From Phycisphaerae bacterium (GTDB taxonomy: Bacteria; Planctomycetota; Phycisphaerae; UBA1845), in NCBI GenBank assembly GCA_029260115.1, contig JAJDDW010000028.1, positions 1-42,800 on the forward strand: a stretch of 42,800 nt of DNA, given 5' to 3'. The notes beneath the pieces were generated by a model, which was not told where the DNA came from, did not search any database, and was given only the letters and a program-made list of their open reading frames with translations. Shown here piece by piece: positions 18,611 to 26,320 of the stretch. Position numbers and translations under genes: made by a program. How positions within the stretch are numbered: the stretch's first letter is position 1; each line of letters opens with the position of its first letter.

Positions 18611-19774
18611 ATGAAAATTTGCCATGTCATCACCAGGCTCATCATTGGCGGCGCGCAGGAAAACACCGTATTAACCTGCCGCGGGCTGGTGGAGCGAGGC
18701 CATGATGTCACGCTCATCGCTGGTCCAGAGACAGGCCCAGAAGGGTCATTGTGGGATCAAGCCAGGCAAACAGGCTGCGCCATAGTGTCGCTCAACTCCC
18801 TGTGTCGTGCAGTTTCGCCACTATCCGATTGGCAGGCGCGACGCGACTTAACCGCCTTATTCAAACAGATTAAGCCAGACATTGTCCACACCCATAGTAG
18901 CAAAGCTGGCATCATCGGACGAGAGGCCGCAGCTATCGCTGGTGTTACCAATATCGTTCACACCATTCATGGGATGAGCTTTAACCGAACTCAATCCGCC
19001 CTGCCGCGATGGATCTATCGTATGTTGGAACGGCGTGCCGCGCGCGTAACAACGGCTTTCGTCTGCGTTGCGGATGCGATGACGAAGCAAGCCGTCGACG
19101 CTGGACTAGCCCCGGCGTCACGATTCACTACGGTTCGCTCAGGCATGGAGGTCGACCGATTTACCCCTGACTTAGAGATACGAAACACATTACGAAAACA
19201 ATGGGGCATCGCCGACGAGGAAGTAGCCGTTGGAACCGTAGCGAGACTGTTTAAAAACAAAGGTTATGAAGATATCATCAAAGCGATCCCACGGGCGATC
19301 GAAGGGAATAATAAATTAAAATTCGTTTGGATTGGTGACGGCGATTATCGCAACAGATACGAACAATCGCTACAAGCCATCAACATGCATAGTCGCGTCC
19401 ATATGACAGGCCTTGTCCCACCAACAGAAATACCCAAGCTAATGAACGGCTTTGATATGCTAGTGCATGCTTCTCATTGGGAAGGCCTGCCACGTACTGT
19501 CGTGCAAGCGTCACTCATGGAGGTGCCTGCGATTTCGTACGATAACGATGGCGCACCTGAAGTCGTCATCCCCCATGAGACAGGTGTGTTAGTGAAATGT
19601 GGCCAAGCGGACCAGTTGGCTGAGGCGATCATCCAGCTCTCTGCCGATCCCGAGCAACGACGCACACTGGGACGCGCAGCAAGAGTAAAATGCCTGACAG
19701 CTTTCGACTGGCGACGGATGGTCGATCAACTCGAACAGCTATATTCGGACCTTCTCTCATCCCCAGCCCGGTGA
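18611..19774 (+). CDS. Glycosyltransferase family 4 (GT-B)
   Basis: This is a 387-residue retaining GT-B glycosyltransferase. The N-terminal acceptor domain starts MKICHVITRLIIGGAQENTVL, with the glycine-rich GGAQ loop, and contains DIVHTHSSKAGIIGREAA. The C-terminal donor domain has VGTVARLFKNKGYEDIIKA, FVWIGDGDYR, VHMTGLVPPTEIPKLM and HASHWEGLPRTVVQASLMEVP. The Glu of the usual EGxP/ExG pattern is retained there. It transfers a nucleotide-activated sugar, probably in capsule, exopolysaccharide or lipid glycan synthesis. A TATAAT at 18555-18560 may be its -10 element, but no clear -35 is seen. It stands alone between the ATPase and PEP-CTERM genes, so its pathway is unclear. Confidence 0.88.
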   Translation: MKICHVITRLIIGGAQENTVLTCRGLVERGHDVTLIAGPETGPEGSLWDQARQTGCAIVSLNSLCRAVSPLSDWQARRDLTALFKQIKPDIVHTHSSKAGIIGREAAAIAGVTNIVHTIHGMSFNRTQSALPRWIYRMLERRAARVTTAFVCVADAMTKQAVDAGLAPASRFTTVRSGMEVDRFTPDLEIRNTLRKQWGIADEEVAVGTVARLFKNKGYEDIIKAIPRAIEGNNKLKFVWIGDGDYRNRYEQSLQAINMHSRVHMTGLVPPTEIPKLMNGFDMLVHASHWEGLPRTVVQASLMEVPAISYDNDGAPEVVIPHETGVLVKCGQADQLAEAIIQLSADPEQRRTLGRAARVKCLTAFDWRRMVDQLEQLYSDLLSSPAR

Positions 19775-20048
19775 CATGAGCGAAAACATTTTCTCAACAA
19801 ACCGCACAGCCTAGCCGAATTTCTAATAAATCTACGCCAAAAATCCACTACGAATACTATTATCGGACCTTTTTGACGCATTCTTTGGCAAAATCAATAT
19901 GAAAGATTTGCAATTTATTACTAGCCTACCCATCCTACACCCGCTATAATGCGGCAGTAGGTTAGGTCTGAACATTTTATCTGATTAGCCGTTTCGCGAT
20001 GGGGTGGGCGGTAAGATATTGGGGTTGAATACTGGAGGTTAGGGAAAG

Positions 20049-20747
20049 ATGACACGCTTTGTATCAATAGTAACTCTCGTCGTTTTTGCGTCGTTCTTTG
20101 CTAGCAGTTCGTCCGCATTAGCCGCTGGTGCAGTGATGGAGTTTGGCTACATCAATCTGGACGGATCATTCAACTCGGTATCCGGTTTGTTTTCAGCTTC
20201 CGATGATAACAACGCCATAGGGACTGCCTCTCGGCTCGTACCAGTCGTTGGTGATGCTTTTTTTCAAGGTACAGCGATGGGTGCAGGTTTCCCAGGCCTG
20301 GCTGCATTTGATTTGCAGTTAAATATGTCAAACCTTACAACCGTGAGTGCGACATCCACAGGACAAATCACACTGACCGACGTTGATGGCGACAAATTCG
20401 TTGGCGATCTCACCGGTTCGTGGAACAATGTGAGTAATGGTTTAGCTGCGGTGTTCGCCGGCACACTCAATAATTTCGTACCCATCGACGTATCTGGTGA
20501 TAACACTTTCGATGGAAACTCTGGTGCCGGATTCTCTACGATCTTCACTGAGACGCTGCCTTTTTCAGGAGCGACGGTTACACTTGAATTTGGCAACTGG
20601 TTTACAGACGGGAATGGCCTACCTGTCAGTTTTTCTAATGCGACAACGCAAGCCAATGGCGTTGTTGTCCCTGAACCGGCCACACTGGCTTTGCTAGGTC
20701 TTGGCGGATTAGCCTTGATCACCCGCCGCCGCCGCAATAAGCAATAA
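20049..20747 (+). CDS. PEP-CTERM sorting-domain secreted protein
   Basis: This is a 232-residue exported protein. It has a signal peptide (FVSIVTLVVFASFFASSSSALA). The middle is a beta-rich domain of about 170 residues, low in charge and rich in Ser/Thr/Asn/Gly. The C-terminus is a PEP-CTERM tail: VPEPATLALLGLGGLALI followed by a run of Arg/Lys. This tail is recognised and cleaved by exosortase during sorting to the envelope or extracellular polysaccharide. No exosortase gene is in the window. The ATG follows a GGAGG site at 20035-20039, and a strong terminator follows the gene, so it is probably a single-gene unit. The middle domain is not one I recognise; a matrix or surface role is inferred. 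Confidence 0.88.
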   Translation: MTRFVSIVTLVVFASFFASSSSALAAGAVMEFGYINLDGSFNSVSGLFSASDDNNAIGTASRLVPVVGDAFFQGTAMGAGFPGLAAFDLQLNMSNLTTVSATSTGQITLTDVDGDKFVGDLTGSWNNVSNGLAAVFAGTLNNFVPIDVSGDNTFDGNSGAGFSTIFTETLPFSGATVTLEFGNWFTDGNGLPVSFSNATTQANGVVVPEPATLALLGLGGLALITRRRRNKQ

Positions 20748-20776
20748 CTCGACAGCGACGAAATTAGAATATTACC

Positions 20777-20815
20777 AACACCCGGACGATGGTATGTCGG
20801 CCGGGTGTTTTTTTA
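20777..20815 (+). terminator. Rho-independent terminator of the PEP-CTERM gene
   Basis: AACACCCGG (20777-20785) and CCGGGTGTT (20801-20809) form a 9-bp stem around a 15-base loop, followed by a run of T. It begins 29 bases after the PEP-CTERM stop. The convergent DUF2063-like gene ends just beyond it. Confidence 0.85.
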
Positions 20816-20878
20816 TATACCAATCATTGTTTTGTCCAGCCAGCTGGCCATCACGCCGCACACCAAACCATTAACGGA

Positions 20879-21784
20879 TCAGCTATTTTTTACGCAGATA
20901 ACGCCAGCGGAAAACCATGTAACAAGCTCCTGGAAAAATCGTCGGAATTGAATTTCCTCAGTTTGTTCATCAGGCCAAGACTGCTTTTGCAAATAAATGG
21001 CCGCTACGCCGTTTAGTGTCATATATCCGGCACTGGATACATGACATATTGTATCATAAGCCGCACCGTCCATCGTGAGCCATTTGGGCATGAGCGATTG
21101 CACATCTCGACCACACACCGCCAGATTTTCGGATCGGCTAGGTAGATGATCGGGGAGTTTGTCTTCATCACGCCATTGCGCGCCTAATTGCATTACATCG
21201 TGTTGAAATTTCCTCATCGCCACGCACGCAGGTACGAATACCGGCAAATCCAGCAACTCCCCTACCGACAGCGTACTGAGTTGTGTCACCGCCATAGCTC
21301 GGTGTGGCACATCTAGTGCGTAGAACACATCGACGCTAGTTTTTTCGTAATCAATAATGTCTAACAACCCTGGCCACGATTTTTGCAAGTCTGGTTTGGT
21401 CTCTATGAAAAAGTCCTGAAAGTTTGCGGCCAATAACCGCGATGAATCACTTCCCCACGCGCGAAAACGGTGTAACTTACGAATGAGATCAAAAAAAAAC
21501 GTTCGCCTTGCATTCGCATCGTCCTCAATTTTCATCAACCTCGATAGCACCGCAAATGTGACGGGATAGACCCATCGCAACATAGAAACCTCGCCGTTAT
21601 AGATCAACTCAGTATAAACGCGCATACGCTCCGGTGCGATGGTAGCTAGGTCATCTACCTCTGTTTTCTCCAATTGTGGAAATCGTTTGGCAATTTCCGC
21701 TCGACGGTTATCGATCGCTTCAGCTTTCGTTTCCTCGTCAAGAAGTAATTCGCGCACTGCAGATAGTAAATGGTTGAGTGTCAT
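20879..21784 (-). CDS. DUF2063-like partner protein of the MNIO enzyme (HvfC/BufC-like)
   Basis: This is a 301-residue soluble protein, 2 bases downstream of the MNIO gene. Its N-terminal half resembles DUF2063: RMRVYTELIYNGEVSMLRWVYPVTFAVLSRL, then FRAWGSDSSRLLAANFQDFF. In Hvf, bufferin and methanobactin-like systems a partner of this sort binds the precursor peptide and delivers it to the MNIO enzyme. The C-terminal half (about residues 170-301) holds a domain with CVAMRKFQHDVMQLGAQW and AGYMTLNGVAAIYLQKQSW, which I do not recognise with certainty and which may act in precursor binding. Order and spacing (precursor, MNIO, partner) support the call more than sequence alone. It ends convergent to the PEP-CTERM terminator. 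Confidence 0.7.
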   Translation of the reverse strand: MTLNHLLSAVRELLLDEETKAEAIDNRRAEIAKRFPQLEKTEVDDLATIAPERMRVYTELIYNGEVSMLRWVYPVTFAVLSRLMKIEDDANARRTFFFDLIRKLHRFRAWGSDSSRLLAANFQDFFIETKPDLQKSWPGLLDIIDYEKTSVDVFYALDVPHRAMAVTQLSTLSVGELLDLPVFVPACVAMRKFQHDVMQLGAQWRDEDKLPDHLPSRSENLAVCGRDVQSLMPKWLTMDGAAYDTICHVSSAGYMTLNGVAAIYLQKQSWPDEQTEEIQFRRFFQELVTWFSAGVICVKNS

Positions 21785-21786
21785 TA

Positions 21787-22644
21787 TTATGTCGCAGGGA
21801 TATGCCCTTGGGTGACTTCGTCCATTAGCGTCTGGGCCATGACTGCTTCTTGAAGCAGACGAGCGAGCGAGGGTATCTCAAAATCCCATTCGATCAATGC
21901 GGACGTAGGCCCTATTCGCTTGAGTACTTCTTGATACAGCGCCCAAGTTTCCTCAGCTACCGGCTTGGCATGTGTATCTAAAAGAATGTCCCCTTGCTTT
22001 TCAAAGCCGCCTAAATGTAACTGACCAACGCGATGCAGCGGGATTGAGTCTAAAAAGTCGACGGGGGCAAAGCCGTGGTTGCTGCTGTTTAGTATGACGT
22101 TAGATACGTCTAGCATAAGCCCGCAGTTGGCCTCCTCCAACACGGCCGAGATAAACTCCGGCTCAGTCATCTGCGACTTAGCTACCTGCATGTAATAGGT
22201 GACATTTTCCAGTAGAAAAGGCCGTTCCAATACTTCTTGCACAATTTTGACTCGCTGTGCTACGTTCTTTACTGCTTCTTGTGTGAATGGCAATGGAATC
22301 AAGTCATTGAGGTTGACGTGGTCGACCATGGTGAAACAGAGATGGTCGCTATACCAAGGGCAGCGGCAAGCGTCGCAAAACTTCTTCACTTCTCGCAAGA
22401 GTGTCATATTTAATGGGTCAGTACTACCGATGGACAACGACACACCGTGCCCCACGAGTGTATATCGATCAGCAATGCGCCGCAGCGCATCGGTTACGAA
22501 GCCGCCTCGACCAAGAAAGTTTTCTGGGATAACTTCAAACCAATTGACCGGCGGTAGCTGATCGATAATATCAGAGAAATGCTGACGTCGCAGCCCAATG
22601 CCTGCGCCCAGCGGTGCAAGACCGTAATTTCTCGGCATAGTCAT
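21787..22644 (-). CDS. MNIO (DUF692) multinuclear iron oxidative enzyme (HvfB/BufB/MbnB-like)
   Basis: This is a 285-residue TIM-barrel enzyme of the DUF692/MNIO family. These enzymes use two or three iron ions and O2 to modify Cys (or other) residues of ribosomal peptides into oxazolone-thioamide, thiooxazole or related groups. Metal-ligand motifs are visible in order: GIGLRRQH, WFEVIPENF, LVGHGVSLSIGS, WYSDHLCF, LLENVTYYM, LMLDVSNVILNSSNHG, GQLHLGGFEK, LDTHAKPV and LIEWDFEIPS. Length and motifs are complete, so it is likely active. It lies 149 bases downstream of a Cys-rich precursor gene and directly upstream of the DUF2063-like partner. ATG 22644 or 22638 could be the start. The modification chemistry cannot be read from sequence. 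Confidence 0.92.
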   Translation of the reverse strand: MTMPRNYGLAPLGAGIGLRRQHFSDIIDQLPPVNWFEVIPENFLGRGGFVTDALRRIADRYTLVGHGVSLSIGSTDPLNMTLLREVKKFCDACRCPWYSDHLCFTMVDHVNLNDLIPLPFTQEAVKNVAQRVKIVQEVLERPFLLENVTYYMQVAKSQMTEPEFISAVLEEANCGLMLDVSNVILNSSNHGFAPVDFLDSIPLHRVGQLHLGGFEKQGDILLDTHAKPVAEETWALYQEVLKRIGPTSALIEWDFEIPSLARLLQEAVMAQTLMDEVTQGHIPAT

Positions 22645-22671
22645 TCTTCTATCTCATTCATCTGCGATAAA

Positions 22672-22731
22672 AATAAAAGGCGAGGGGCAGGACCGCGCGT
22701 GCCTGAGCACATATCGATCCCACACCTCGCC
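22672..22731 (-). terminator. Possible attenuating hairpin between precursor and MNIO genes
   Basis: Read on the minus strand, GGCGAGG (22731-22725) pairs with CCTCGCC (22685-22679). An inner pairing of GGATC with GGTCC strengthens the stem, and TTTTATTTTT follows. It lies between the precursor and MNIO genes, where a leaky terminator would give more precursor than enzyme. The loop is long, so this is tentative. Confidence 0.5.
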
Positions 22732-22793
22732 AGCGATATTAATCTCAACGGCCCTTACTGAATAGTAAACGCCTCAATTATTGCGATCGAAAA

Positions 22794-23021
22794 CTATTTC
22801 TTACCGCCGCAACCCTTTTCACCGCCGCAGCCTTTCTCGCCGCCACAACCTTTTTCACCACCGCAGCCTTTTTCGCCGCCGCAGCCCTTTTCTCCAGACA
22901 TTTTGGCGCCACAACATTTTTTGGCGCAGCCTGTTGATGTCATCGCAATTGCACCACAAGCTAAAAGCGAAGCAATACTAAGAGTTCTCATTCCATTAAA
23001 AGCTAACTTCTTTACATTCAT
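22794..23021 (-). CDS. Cys-rich RiPP precursor with five EKGCGG repeats (HvfA/bufferin-like)
   Basis: This encodes a 75-residue secreted peptide from ATG 23021, with Shine-Dalgarno AAAGGA about 8 bases upstream. An ATG at 23069 would add 16 residues lacking such a site. Residues 1-31 form a signal peptide (MRTLSIASLLACGAIAMTSTG). Next come CAKKCC and a spacer, then five exact EKGCGG repeats at residues 44-73 and a final KK. The DNA repeats differ at silent positions, so the repeated protein sequence is under selection. Copper-binding MNIO peptides such as HvfA carry repeated EGKCG motifs. Here Gly and Lys are swapped (EKGCG). With the MNIO and DUF2063-like genes downstream, it is the likely substrate. 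Lipoprotein cleavage at STGC is possible but the box is poor. Confidence 0.85.
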   Translation of the reverse strand: MNVKKLAFNGMRTLSIASLLACGAIAMTSTGCAKKCCGAKMSGEKGCGGEKGCGGEKGCGGEKGCGGEKGCGGKK

Positions 23022-23465
23022 CCGGCCATTCCTTTCTAAACTATATAGGCGGCTGCAACCATATTGCACCCTTGCTTGTATCTAATCTACTGTTTTTCAA
23101 ACGATGACCGCACTACCATCTCGCGAAAAACTTCCACACCAATGCTCGCCGAGCCACAATGCTGTATGGTTATTCCATGCAGTAGCTTTGACATTGCACA
23201 AGCCTTCTACGAGGGATAAAATTACAGTACAAACACCGTCTTCGTATATAACGTAGCAACCTATATGGCTGCGTCATACATATGGCTGATGCGATGCTTG
23301 TTAATCCATCCCAGCCTGCTGTATTATCACGACATAGGTGGAGATAGCAAGAAATCGGATATCACAATTCAATTAGCTACCTGCATGTGGATTATTCGAT
23401 CACGAATCATTTGTTGATTTTGCTGGTTTCTCCTAATTTTCCATCTCCCCGAAAGGAAAACTACG
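23022..23465. other. Divergent intergenic region upstream of the peptide locus
   Basis: This 444-base gap lies between the divergently oriented precursor and hydrolase genes and should hold both promoters. I see no RNA gene, no clear operator and no convincing small protein. Confidence 0.35.
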
Positions 23466-24260
23466 CTGATAGATACCAGACTTTATGGTTCAAAAGGCCC
23501 CAGCGTGTTTCTTCTGCATGGCGGTCCCGGCGCGCCAGGCTATTTGGCGCCAGTTGCAAAAGTACTTGGGAAATATTTTCGTGTCATTGAGCCGATGCAA
23601 CGTAAGAGCAGTAACGCTCCCCTCACCGTCGCCCAGCATGTGGCTGATTTGCATGAGTTAATTAAATCACCAAGTGATAACGAAAGGCCCGCGCTGGTTG
23701 GCCATTCTTGGGGGGCGATGTTAGCGCTTGCTTATGCTTCAACATATCCAGATGCTATCTCCTGTTCGGTGCTCATTGGATGCGGAACATTCGACGTGGC
23801 ATCTCGAAAACAACTTGAACTCACTCGCAATGTTCGTATGGACAACAAACTCATGCACCAAGTGCAGCGTGTTGAGAATCAAACATTATCACCGAACGAA
23901 CGCATGGAAGCGATGGGTAGATTAAATCTGCAATTAGATTCGTATCGTCTAGGCCCGGTCGAAGATAAGATGCTAACTTGTGACGCACGTGGCCACGAAG
24001 AAACCTGGCGTGATATGATGCGGTTGCAAGCAGCAGGCACGTATCCCGAATCGTTTTCAAGCATATACGTTCCGTCAATTATGTTACACGGAGCTTATGA
24101 TCCGCATCCTGGACATATGATTCACGAAAGCTTACGGCCCTACATGCCGCAGTTAGCGTACAAATTATGGTTGGCGTGCGGGCACTATCCCTGGCTGGAA
24201 CGGGAAGCCAAAGAGGAGTTTTATACCACCTTGCTTGATTGGTTATCTCAACATGCATGA
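23466..24260 (+). CDS. Alpha/beta hydrolase, proline-iminopeptidase-like
   Basis: This is a ~264-residue alpha/beta hydrolase. The oxyanion-hole motif is FLLHGGPGAPG. The nucleophile elbow is LVGHSWGAM (Ser). The acid is in MLHGAYDPHPG and the catalytic His in ACGHYPWLE, so the triad is complete. HGGPG is typical of proline iminopeptidases and related hydrolases (peptidase S33). The conserved first strand (DTRLYGSKGPSV) lies upstream of the only common-type start, GTG 23505. The likely start is CTG at 23466, which follows the Shine-Dalgarno-like GAAAGGAAAA. There is no ATG in frame between the upstream stop (23415) and this point. No signal peptide is seen. It stands alone and the substrate is unknown; a small amide or ester is likely. 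Confidence 0.75.
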   Translation: MIDTRLYGSKGPSVFLLHGGPGAPGYLAPVAKVLGKYFRVIEPMQRKSSNAPLTVAQHVADLHELIKSPSDNERPALVGHSWGAMLALAYASTYPDAISCSVLIGCGTFDVASRKQLELTRNVRMDNKLMHQVQRVENQTLSPNERMEAMGRLNLQLDSYRLGPVEDKMLTCDARGHEETWRDMMRLQAAGTYPESFSSIYVPSIMLHGAYDPHPGHMIHESLRPYMPQLAYKLWLACGHYPWLEREAKEEFYTTLLDWLSQHA

Positions 24261-24282
24261 AGTTCTCTACCTGTACTATTAT

Positions 24283-25104
24283 TTAATAAGTTGTTGTTTT
24301 TTTTGCGGTGACCCAGCCCGCGTCGTTAGAAAATGGAATGTCTAACAGTAGCCAGTCTCCTTCTTTGCGTAGAATCTCAAAGACGTCCTTTTTTTTTACT
24401 TGGGCGATTTCATTACTGCTACGCGGAGAATCGACCAATCTGGTAGCAGCCGTGATCCTAATCCAATTTCCATTTTGGGGGCTAGCCACGTTCAGCTTCC
24501 ATGAATATTCTTAATATTTCACACGATAGCCAGCCACATCTAACCCTAAATATCTGCCAACGTATTCACCCAACTTAGACTTGCCACCAAAATCATCGGC
24601 GTACCAATCGATAATCTTAGATAGACGTAGCGTGCGCTTGTCAGCTTCGATTCGATTACGCGTCGGATCGTTTACAAAGGCACGCATCTTCTTATCAAGC
24701 GCTTCGTCCAGACCCTTCGCGACATAAGCGCGATCTAAAATCGGCGGACACGAGCGAGCCGCACACACCAGCGCCGCGTGAACACGTGGGTCTTTGAATG
24801 TCGGTCGTATAATTTTATGCTCAAGATGATCCAGCGTAATCGTATCGTGATTGATGCGAACGAGCTTTTACTTGAACACGCCATTTAGCGATTCGAGCGG
24901 CGAATAGTCGGCTTGAAATCGCTCTGTCATGGCCCGAAGCATAGACGCATTATAAAGATTTATGTAAAGGGCAAGCTGCTGGTCTCGCGAAAGCGTAGTG
25001 GGATCGACATCAGCCTTAGCCGAGTAACTTGGCATCACTGATTACACGAGCAGGCATGTCCTCATCGTTCGAGTACATAGCGTCATCGTAATCATAGGCT
25101 TCAT
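24283..25104 (-). pseudogene. DUF547-SH3 domain gene interrupted by three in-frame TAA codons
   Basis: Read from ATG 25104 (AGGAG upstream), one frame runs 273 codons to TAA 24285. It meets internal TAA codons at 25044-25042, 24870-24868 and 24513-24511 and has no frameshift. The pieces read as a signal peptide (TCLLV-stop-SVMPSYSAKA), then DUF547 motifs (TLSRDQQLALYINLYNASM, SLNGVFK-stop-KLVRIN, DPRVHAALVCAARSCPPIL, IIDWYADDFGGKS, YRVKY-stop-EYSWKLN) and a C-terminal SH3-like part (IRITAATRLVD, KKDVFEILRKEGDWLLL, AGWV). Each TAA is one base from the codon expected: TTA Leu twice and AAA Lys once. About 40 residues usual at the DUF547 N-terminus seem absent. DUF547 proteins have no settled function. 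It is most simply a recently inactivated gene. Confidence 0.72.
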
Positions 25105-25494
25105 GCATAATCTCCTAGTTGGCAATAACACCAAGGATTGTATTTGCATGAAACCAAATGCCGACTAACAAATACGCTACACATTGGTTATATTATGTGA
25201 TATCGATATTCGAGAGTATTGACTACGTGTGTTTACGTCTTCGCGAGATGTCGATTATTCCAACAATCGTCGGTTTGACACTATCGATGCAGAAGCCTGC
25301 CACAAGTAAGCGGCTGTATATTTCACGCCAACCATAAATTATCAACTATGATCCACTCGATCATGCCATACATTCAACATCGCCCGCTTATCCCCAGGCT
25401 CGATTGAAACGGCGCGACAACAATGACGCCGCTATTCAGCTACCTGCCCAAGCGTAATTGACGACCAAACTTTCCAAACACACATCAAGTGTTG
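25105..25494. other. Intergenic region without recognised features
   Basis: About 390 bases lie between the DUF547 pseudogene and the uracil-DNA glycosylase gene. A 30-codon frame from ATG 25108 overlaps the pseudogene start in another frame and is probably not real. Nothing else is recognised. Confidence 0.35.
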
Positions 25495-26265
25495 TTACGA
25501 AGTGGTTAGCCCGTACTCGGCCAGCTGTTTGGTAATGGCCCCTGCCCAGTTACGATTAGCCTGCGGACTGGCAGGACTAGGATGCAGAATGCGACCGATC
25601 GATACATCTACGCCTTCCATCGCCACTTGAGCGCGCTTCTCGGCAAATACGCCAATCCCAATAACATATCGAGGCTGAATATAATTTACGAGTAATCGCA
25701 ACGACTCATCGCACGCCCCAAACAAACGCTCGCGCTTGGCTGCGGGTAATTTATCAGGTGTAAAATTTCGCCCCGATGACTCCATGAATACCAACGGACA
25801 ATAGTTAGCCACGAAGTAACGTTTGAAGAATCGCGATGGCGTTCCAAAAGAATCCTTAGCCCAGCCCCACAACCTTTTACCACTGACTTCACTTCGCTGA
25901 CATGCAAATCCTAGTACCGGCCGCTTAGGATGTTCATTACTTGGCTGACCAATCTCCGCAGTGATGCCCAGCCAATCCCGCACTAAATTCACTTCACCAA
26001 AAGGCACGCCCGTCTGAGCCATGCCCCACGGACCAGGGTTCATTCCCAGCAAAATGACTTCCGCACATGGCTTCGCGAACTTACGCACATACTGAATATG
26101 CGCATCGCGCGCATACGTAAGCGGATTATATACATGCGTAATCGGCGCAGAAAATGAAATTGGCTGTACGGAATCGCTTAACGCATCGACAAAGTCAATC
26201 GAAAACTTGTTTACGCTGGATTTGGATGCAGATGGGGTGGGCATCAACAAGCCTTGAAAACGCAC
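25495..26265 (-). CDS. SMUG1-type uracil-DNA glycosylase
   Basis: This is a 256-residue DNA repair enzyme that removes uracil (and oxidised uracils) from DNA. Motif 1 is ILLGMNPGPWGMAQTGVPFGE, nearly identical to the SMUG1 active site, with the Asn that activates water or binds uracil. Motif 2 is HPSPASPQANRNW, matching the SMUG1 HPSPRNPQAN-like loop that wedges into DNA, with the catalytic His. Length fits the family. Start choices are ATG 26265 or ATG 26244, the latter removing seven residues. It follows the B12-binding/MeaB gene by 55 bases on the same strand and may be co-transcribed, though its function is unrelated to the acyl-CoA genes. Confidence 0.92.
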   Translation of the reverse strand: MRFQGLLMPTPSASKSSVNKFSIDFVDALSDSVQPISFSAPITHVYNPLTYARDAHIQYVRKFAKPCAEVILLGMNPGPWGMAQTGVPFGEVNLVRDWLGITAEIGQPSNEHPKRPVLGFACQRSEVSGKRLWGWAKDSFGTPSRFFKRYFVANYCPLVFMESSGRNFTPDKLPAAKRERLFGACDESLRLLVNYIQPRYVIGIGVFAEKRAQVAMEGVDVSIGRILHPSPASPQANRNWAGAITKQLAEYGLTTS

Positions 26266-26320
26266 GCCAGTTCTGGCAAGGCCGGGATATTCACTCCCCT
26301 ACCCCATAAGAAACGTAACG

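Noticed and set aside
19945..19950. TATAAT upstream of the PEP-CTERM gene as a promoter
   Set aside because: No -35 element at normal spacing and about 100 bases to the start codon; too weak to list.
22794..22895. CRISPR-like or simple tandem DNA repeat
   Set aside because: The repeat is coding, 18 bases per unit with silent differences and no spacers; it encodes the peptide motif.
25016..25108. Thirty-codon acidic frame (MHEAYDYDDAMYS) upstream of the DUF547 remnant
   Set aside because: It overlaps the start of the DUF547 frame in another phase. The other phase has better spacing from AGGAG and continues into homology.
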